From: Epiperipatus broadwayi
Taxonomy: Eukaryota; Onychophora; Udeonychophora; Euonychophora; Peripatidae
Assembly: GCA_028023455.1 (NCBI GenBank)
Contig: JAQFVV010012394.1
Coordinates: 22,898,900-22,962,899 of the forward strand
Direction: 5' to 3'
Length of the DNA stretch: 64,000 bases
The position numbers and the translations under genes were made by a program. This document shows, one piece after another, positions 59,040-64,000 of this stretch. Below the pieces are notes generated by a model that had not been told where the DNA came from, made no database searches, and saw nothing but the letters and a program-made list of their open reading frames with translations. Numbering within the stretch: position 1 is the first letter of the stretch; each line of letters starts with the position of its first letter.

Positions 59040-59319
59040 CTGACAATAGCAAACTCTCCATACAGTAGTGCCACCCTGTACAAATTGTAGTAATCAATGG
59101 ATGCAGGAAGATTTGTGCATAAAATACTTCTAGTACCTGATCCTTAAATCTAAGTATAGTGCTCTCAGATCCTAAGCTCCTCACTGATAAAAACCATAAG
59201 CTAGAAACTAGTTTGTGGATATTGAATGAATAGGCATTAGACAAGGATTTTATGCACTAGCCTTCCTGCATCCATTGATTACTAAGGGTTGCATTACTGT
59301 ATGGAGAATTTGCTACTAC
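59040..59319 (+). repeat. Hammerhead-bearing foldback 5' region of family B copy 3
   Basis: Left arm caaactctccatacagtagt.. (from 59049) and right arm ..gcattactgtatggagaattt (to 59311) are complementary. The hammerhead-like core is on the plus strand at 59167-59230: cctaag, CTCCTCA, CTGATAA (G8 to A), AACC-ATAA-GCT, GAAAC, TA, GTT, tgtggatattgaatg. This is antisense to the ORFs in this copy. The right arm carries the complementary partner sequence, so a transcript could fold either way. Confidence 0.7.
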
Positions 59320-59663
59320 TCATATGATTTCTCATGCGCACACTCAGTCATATCCATCTACTTCACCTAAATGCATTAATGATTATTACCAATCATTTAT
59401 TAGATTAAGAGATTATTATATCATTTCAAATCTAGATAGATACTTAAAAACTCAGTCAATGATTAATATATCTATTTTTAATGAAACAAATATAAGGAAT
59501 AATTAATTCTATTTCATATCTATTTTTACATTGTTATATATTTGTTTACACTTAAATCTTCCATTTCAAGAAATTAAAACATCAAAGTTATTTTTACCAA
59601 TATAAATAATTTTTTTTAGTCATTCATTGGACTAGAGATTATCTAATAATGAATATTTACATA

Positions 59664-59826
59664 GTGTGATTTTCATAGCACCACTCTCATGCAAAGTAAG
59701 GACTGGTTTCTATCCACTTTTAAGACCTCTTTGGTCATATGTTTATGATTACATCCCTTCACAAGATGTTAAAAGTAAAGAAACCAATTCCGACCTTGCA
59801 TGAGAGTGGTGTAGTGAAAATTACAC
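59664..59826. mobile_element. 163-bp foldback DNA element with TA duplication
   Basis: Terminal inverted repeats of about 48 bp beginning GTGTRATTTTCA and sharing caccactctcatgcaa. TA flanks both sides (59662-59663 and 59827-59828). No ORF. Tc1/mariner-type MITE by target only. Confidence 0.75.
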
Positions 59827-60044
59827 TACAGAAATATTATTCTTTTTATTAAGGTTTGTTTCAACAATCTATTATAGCCTTTTTCAAGGATTTAAGCAAA
59901 TGAAAAACCTTTGTATAAATGTATTATAATATATCTGGAAAAAAATGGTTGGAAAAACACCTTAGATATGATATATTATTGACATATCAAAAAAATTACA
60001 AATAATATAACTACAAAAGATTCAAAACTCTCTCCATTTGGTTG

Positions 60045-60160
60045 TTTCACTCAGTGCAAGCCAGAACAATCAATGGATGCAAGAAGGTTTGTGCCTACAA
60101 TCCTATCTAGTGCTTATTCATCTAATATCCACAGACTACTAAGCACAGGAAATGGTATCA
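60045..60160 (+). repeat. Worn family B-derived short element
   Basis: gccagaacaatcaatggatg, tctagtgcttattcatctaa, tatccacagacta, then ggtatcatgtgatattttt (3' tail). No target duplication recognised. Confidence 0.5.
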
Positions 60161-60237
60161 TGTGATATTTTTTAATTATAATATTTCTGGATAGGAATTT
60201 TAAAGTACACACACACACAATATCAAACAAATAATAA

Positions 60238-60415
60238 ATATAATAATCAAAATATTCTAAAATAACACTACAAAATTTGAATATGTCTTTATAAAATTAA
60301 ACATAAAATCTATGAAAATGCTGTAAGCTGGCTATAGTGAAAATGTTATGTTTAATTTTATATAGGAATGTTCAAATTTTGTAGTATTACTTTAGCATAT
60401 TTTGATTATGCATAT
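60238..60415. repeat. Inverted repeat, arms about 70 bp
   Basis: aataatcaaaatattctaaa...aattaaacataaaat (60243-60308) pairs with gttatgtttaattttata...atattttgattat (60346-60409). There are no family B features and no flanking duplication. Confidence 0.6.
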
Positions 60416-60495
60416 ATGTGTTATATTAAAGTTGTTAATATTAATTGAACAGCTGCAACTTGGTTTATTGTTTAAGAAAAACCATTAGCTATATG

Positions 60496-60891
60496 TTAAA
60501 ACTGGCAAAACTCACTATACGTATAGCACACACAGCAAGCTAGAGTAATCAATGGATGCCAGAAGGCTAGTGCATAAAATCCCCATCTAGTGTCTACTCA
60601 TCCAATATCCCCAGACTAGTTTCTGGCTTGTGACCTTCATCAGTGAGGAGCCTTGGATCTGAGAGCACTGCACCTAGATCTTAGGATCTAATGCAACCCT
60701 CCAGCAGCTAGTCTGGGGATATTGGATGAGTAGGCACTAGATGGGGATTTTATGCACTAGCCTTCTAGCATCCATTGATTGCTCTAGCTTGCTGGTGTGG
60801 AAATATGTATAGTGAGTTTTGCCTGTTTTAACAATAGTTATACACAATCATAAGAGATGGTGGTCATGTGATGTTTATTGGCATTAGCTAT
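60496..60891 (+). mobile_element. Family B-derived foldback element with complete hammerhead, 13-bp target duplication
   Basis: cattagctatatg is repeated at 60483-60495 and 60892-60904. The 396-bp insert has arms of about 130 bp (ggcaaaactcactatac... / ...gtatagtgagttttgcc). The centre runs gtctactcatccaatatccc to agcagctagtctgggg, and the 3' tail is agagatggtggtcatgtgat followed by gtttattgg. Best copy of the short elements. Confidence 0.85.
60600..60658 (-). ncRNA. Type I hammerhead ribozyme fold in family B-derived element
   Basis: Minus strand. Core CUGAUGA (complement of 60637-60643) and GAAAC (60619-60623). Stem II is GGU-CACAA-GCC with an A.A at its base. Stem III is minimal (A-U, C-G, loop UA) leading to the cleavage triplet GUC (60614-60616). 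Inner stem I UCCUCA/UGGGGA (60644-60649 with 60608-60613) has 6 pairs, one of them U.G. An internal loop GGC/UA follows, then outer stem I AUCCAA/UUGGAU (60653-60658 with 60600-60605), 6 pairs. Internal loops in stem I are where natural hammerheads make their tertiary contact. The A.A at the base of stem II is atypical and may lower activity. Confidence 0.65.
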
Positions 60892-60904
60892 ATGACTAGA
60901 ATAA

Positions 60905-61945
60905 ATGAAGTCATTGGTATAACTCTTCCATATAGAGTCCTCAAAAGTCCTGGAGTATTTATTTTTTTAGTATTAAAATATCTATTTGCATATTCACATG
61001 AAAAAATAATAAAACATGCAGATATAAGACAGCTGAATGATAAGATAAAGGGCTTATGAGGATCAAACTCTATACAAAAGTAAACTATTGATGATACTAT
61101 GTTAAAAGATTTAAAAAAATAAACAGTGAAAGGGGAAAAAAGATAGAAAAGTTGAATTTTAATACTTAAACAAAATAAATACTTGGGTACTTTTTTTAAA
61201 AAAAAAAAAAAAAAAAGGAAATTAAAAAAAAAAACATTTTATTATTAACACAAAAAGAAAACTACGTCACAGTTTTATTTTTGCAAAAAAAAAACAAACA
61301 AAAACCATTTTGTATAGAAAATGAAGCAACAGAATAATTAGTTTTAAAATAGAAACAATTATTACAGCTATTATCTTTTTGATAAATGATTCTAAATGTA
61401 TGTCAGAAATTCTAACAGATCTGTAGCAGTAGATAGGCGAACACACACTAATTTTGATATTTACCTTTAGAATTTTGTAAATCAACTATTTGACTGAAAT
61501 ATGTAATGCTATCAGGTGTTACTTAATATACACTGTATTTACTTTCAGCAACTTTGGATAGGGTTAATATGCACAGAAGAGAGTTAGAATCCAAAACCTA
61601 ATTCAATGGTGTTAGGTTTCATAGTTTAAAGTTTCCTAGTAGCTATATACAAAATCTCTGTACAGATAGAGAATTAATTATTATTTTTGGCATTTAGTAG
61701 CCTCATTGTTTAGAATTGTTTACTGATTAACTTTAAAATGTCATGATCTAAAGAAAAGTTTTAATATTAAATGTAACAATTTCCATGTAATTTTAAATTA
61801 GTTGTCTAAGATAGCAAAAGAATATTTAAAATCTTCTACCAAGGCAGGTTCATTGTCCACAATTATGGCACACAGAGGAAAGATATTTTGAAAACAAAAG
61901 ATAAAAATTAGGTTAGAAATATGTTTAGCAATTCATGCCATTTAC
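60905..61945. other. No recognised feature; poly-A tract
   Basis: A run of about 20 A at 61197-61216 and further A-rich runs to 61290; no domain. Confidence 0.6.
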
Positions 61946-61949
61946 ATTG

Positions 61950-62390
61950 TTTTAGACACTTTATCAATACTTTTATTTGTATTAAACTAACAGTTTCGAC
62001 TGTTCTGCAGTCATCATCAGAGCTACAATATTCAAATATATAATTATACAATTATTACACTTATCCACATATTGATTTATATAATTGAATACACAATATA
62101 AAAAAAAATAATTATACATTCTAATATGACCTTTATAAATTATTTAAAAGGTAAAATAATAAAATGGGAAAGATTATTTATAAAGGTCATATTAAAATGT
62201 ATAATTATTTTTGTTTATATTGTGTATTTAATTATAAATATCAATATGTGGATAAGTGTAATAATTGTATAATTATATATTTGAATATTGTAACTCTGAT
62301 GATGACTGCAGGACAGTCAAAACTGTTAGTTTAATACAAATAAAAGTATTGATAAAGTGTCTAAAATGGTGTAAATGGTATATGTTATAA
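61950..62390. repeat. Large inverted repeat with paired hammerhead cores
   Basis: The arms 61950-62150 and 62180-62390 are complementary almost throughout. Plus core: AACT (62292-62295), CTGATGA 62296-62302, GACTG/CAGTC stem II, AAAAC, T, GTT, AGTT (62328-62331). Minus core in the left arm (TCATCAG 62014-62020): AGCT, CTGATGA, GACTG/CAGTC, GAAAC, T, GTT, AGTT. Stem I AACT/AGTT versus AGCT/AGTT keeps pairing. A second stem I segment (ATATT/AATA) lies beyond a small internal loop. Confidence 0.65.
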
Positions 62391-62394
62391 TAGA

Positions 62395-63315
62395 AATCAA
62401 TACATAGGAAAAGAAGAAGTAGAAAATGTTTAGAATTGGACACACTTTGTTACAAAAAAATATAGAGATGTAAAAAAATGAAAATTAAAGCATATCTTTG
62501 AAAGAAATATTAAATCTATCCTTCTACTTAATTAATTTAGTTACTAAAAGTATCTCAACTTTATGGAGTATTTTCATTACTAAATGTAACACTTTATTTG
62601 CAATTGGTAGGACTGCAAAGGGTACATACATTTTTCTACTAAGAAGATAATTTATCAATTAAAATGAAGGACAAATTCTTATCACCAGGTGTCCTTGTGA
62701 TATTTCAGGTGTGTTATGACTGAAAGCACTATCAAACATAGACTTACTGAAGAAATCATGCAAAAAATTATGATGAAAGCGGACATTTATTTTCTTATGG
62801 ATTACACAATTCACTTTTTTTTATTGTTGTGCTTATTAAATATTTTCTTGCTGTTAGTACATGTATTTTTTTTGTGGTATCAGATTTTTATTTTCCTCAT
62901 ACATGGTTATTTTTTTAATATTAATTTATGGTTTTATTACCCTCAATTACTTTTTAATGGATTACATATTTTTTGTGTTGCTATATTTGTTAAATACTTA
63001 TTTATATTCAATCAATGGATTAGTTTTATAATATAATTTGTTATGGAGATGCATCTTGTCCTCATTGTTATTTTATTTTTTTAAACACAAAAACTTATAA
63101 GTTTAAAAGAGAAGTTATAAATAAATATAATAATAAGCTAAATGTTTTCGAGGATCCATGCCTCATAATCATAGCTTTCTTAAAAATATAGCAGATTTAA
63201 ATAGTTATGGTTTCTATATTATTCACACCTTCACATTACACGCTATGTATGTTTTAAGAACATGCATATAAAACCCAACTAGCAAGCGAGTGTAAATATC
63301 GCTTCTAAACGGTGC
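62395..63315. other. No recognised feature
   Basis: The 106-codon frame at 62716-63036 is very rich in Phe, Leu and Ile and has no family signature. I do not call it a gene. Confidence 0.5.
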
Positions 63316-63319
63316 AGTT

Positions 63320-63625
63320 TTTCCGTGCATAGCATGGACAAACAGTGCCAACTAGTGGGCTAGATTGCTGTTAGTTTCAGATAGCAGACGATGTAAGCTA
63401 GATGTGTTTATGGCAATCAGCACCATCTAGGTGAGGTTCTTGATGGTAGCAGATGATGTAAGCTGCAAGCTAGCTTGTGGAATGTTCCTGTCCATACGCA
63501 TGGTGAAAAGCGCCACCTAGCGGCTGGCAAAAGCATCATCTGCTTTCGGGTCCCCTACCCTGTATGTTCTGTGTGCTAACACAGAAACAACACCTCTAGC
63601 GGCCATCGTGTATGTTGGGTTAAGG
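63320..63625. repeat. Cluster of GCCAnCTAGyGG-type motifs
   Basis: Four variants: agtgccaactagtgggct (about 63346), cagcaccatctaggtg (about 63419), agcgccacctagcggctg (about 63510) and acacctctagcggccatc (about 63591). They sit 70-90 bp apart in a locally GC-richer stretch. cggccatYgtgtatgttg at the end resembles the LTR end segment cggccaYYgtatgttgc at 41735 and 47260. Function unknown. Confidence 0.5.
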
Positions 63626-64000
63626 TACCAAAATATATAATAAATATATGCAAAGATATTTAAATTAGCACGTGTTATGTGGCCCATTTCTTCAATATAT
63701 CAAAGCAAGTGTCTTTTCTATTTACAGCATTAATATTTCAATTAATGTAGAATGCTTCTTTTATTTTTCTCTTATAATCATTCGATTCTGTGCATATAAT
63801 TACAAGATTAGCAGGTGTAAAATTGTGTTCAGATTTCATGGCATGCTCCAAAAATACAGAAGATGTATTGTTGTTCTTCTGAGCTCTATTGTAAGTGTAC
63901 ACGTGTTGAGCAAGTCTAGTATTAATAGTAGCTTTAGTTTACAAATCCATTTACTTCTGTTTAGAACCCTCTAATCACCACTCCATCCTTTTTTCTTTTC

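Larger units (their letters stand above)
53560..59319 (-). mobile_element. Family B non-LTR retrotransposon, most complete copy (copy 3), 13-bp target duplication
   Basis: tcatatgatttct is repeated at 53547-53559 and 59320-59332. Between them, on the minus strand, lie the hammerhead-bearing foldback 5' region (59040-59319), ORF1 (PHD-like finger, coiled coil, SGNH), ORF2 (endonuclease, RT, zinc tail) and the tail aaataatgaccatgtgatgt. About 4.8 kb after removing the nested family A copy (54101-55094). The tail and the 5' repeat are the two parts that recur in the short elements of this window. It is inactive because of several frameshifts. Confidence 0.88.

Noticed and set aside
62716-63036. 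106-residue hydrophobic protein gene
   Set aside because: Composition follows the AT-rich DNA, no signal, domain or homologous copy is recognisable, and no splice structure can be supported.

Overview
This is AT-rich nuclear DNA from an animal, most likely an invertebrate. I found no host protein-coding gene, rRNA or functional tRNA. What can be recognised is almost all transposable elements, most of them decayed by stops and frameshifts. They include apurinic-endonuclease-type non-LTR retrotransposons of at least three kinds, a Penelope-like reverse transcriptase fragment, a Ty3/Gypsy LTR element, hAT-type and TA-target DNA transposon relics, tRNA-derived SINE-like repeats and a 92-bp satellite. 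I cannot name the species.

Layout. 1-690: tail of an RTE-like element (family A). 5826-6293: hAT relic with 8-bp target duplications. 7650-8278: TA-flanked inverted-repeat element. 9808-9945: tRNA-like SINE. 10199-11700 and 12062-14580: two more family A copies (minus strand). 15530-24264: two copies of a second non-LTR family (family B). 25062-25105: a well-formed hammerhead-ribozyme fold. 27105-31290: short relatives of family B and a Penelope-like RT. 31832-33300: tandem duplication and a pyrimidine-rich minisatellite. 36129-39190: a Jockey/CR1-like element (family C, minus) carrying a nested family B derivative. 39227-47370: a Ty3/Gypsy element inserted in the 92-bp satellite, which resumes at 47371-49060. 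49690-50810: inverted repeats with hammerhead-like cores. 53560-59319: the most complete family B copy (minus), with a family A copy nested inside. 59664-62390: more foldback elements.

Main result. Family B is a non-LTR retrotransposon with a PHD-like finger, a coiled coil and an SGNH esterase in ORF1, and an endonuclease plus reverse transcriptase in ORF2. Its 5' region is an inverted or tandem repeat that folds as a type I hammerhead ribozyme. Target-site duplications of 12-13 bp around two long copies place the ribozyme repeat inside the element. At least six short elements (about 100-485 bp) with 10-14 bp duplications are built from the same repeat; most of them end in the same 3' tail (GTGATCATGTGAT-like). 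They look like non-autonomous partners mobilised by the family B machinery. Other hammerhead-like cores belong to different repeats.

Confidence is high for the repeat architecture and target duplications, which are read directly. It is moderate for the ribozyme folds, which were hand-folded. It is low for clade names of the decayed reverse transcriptases.
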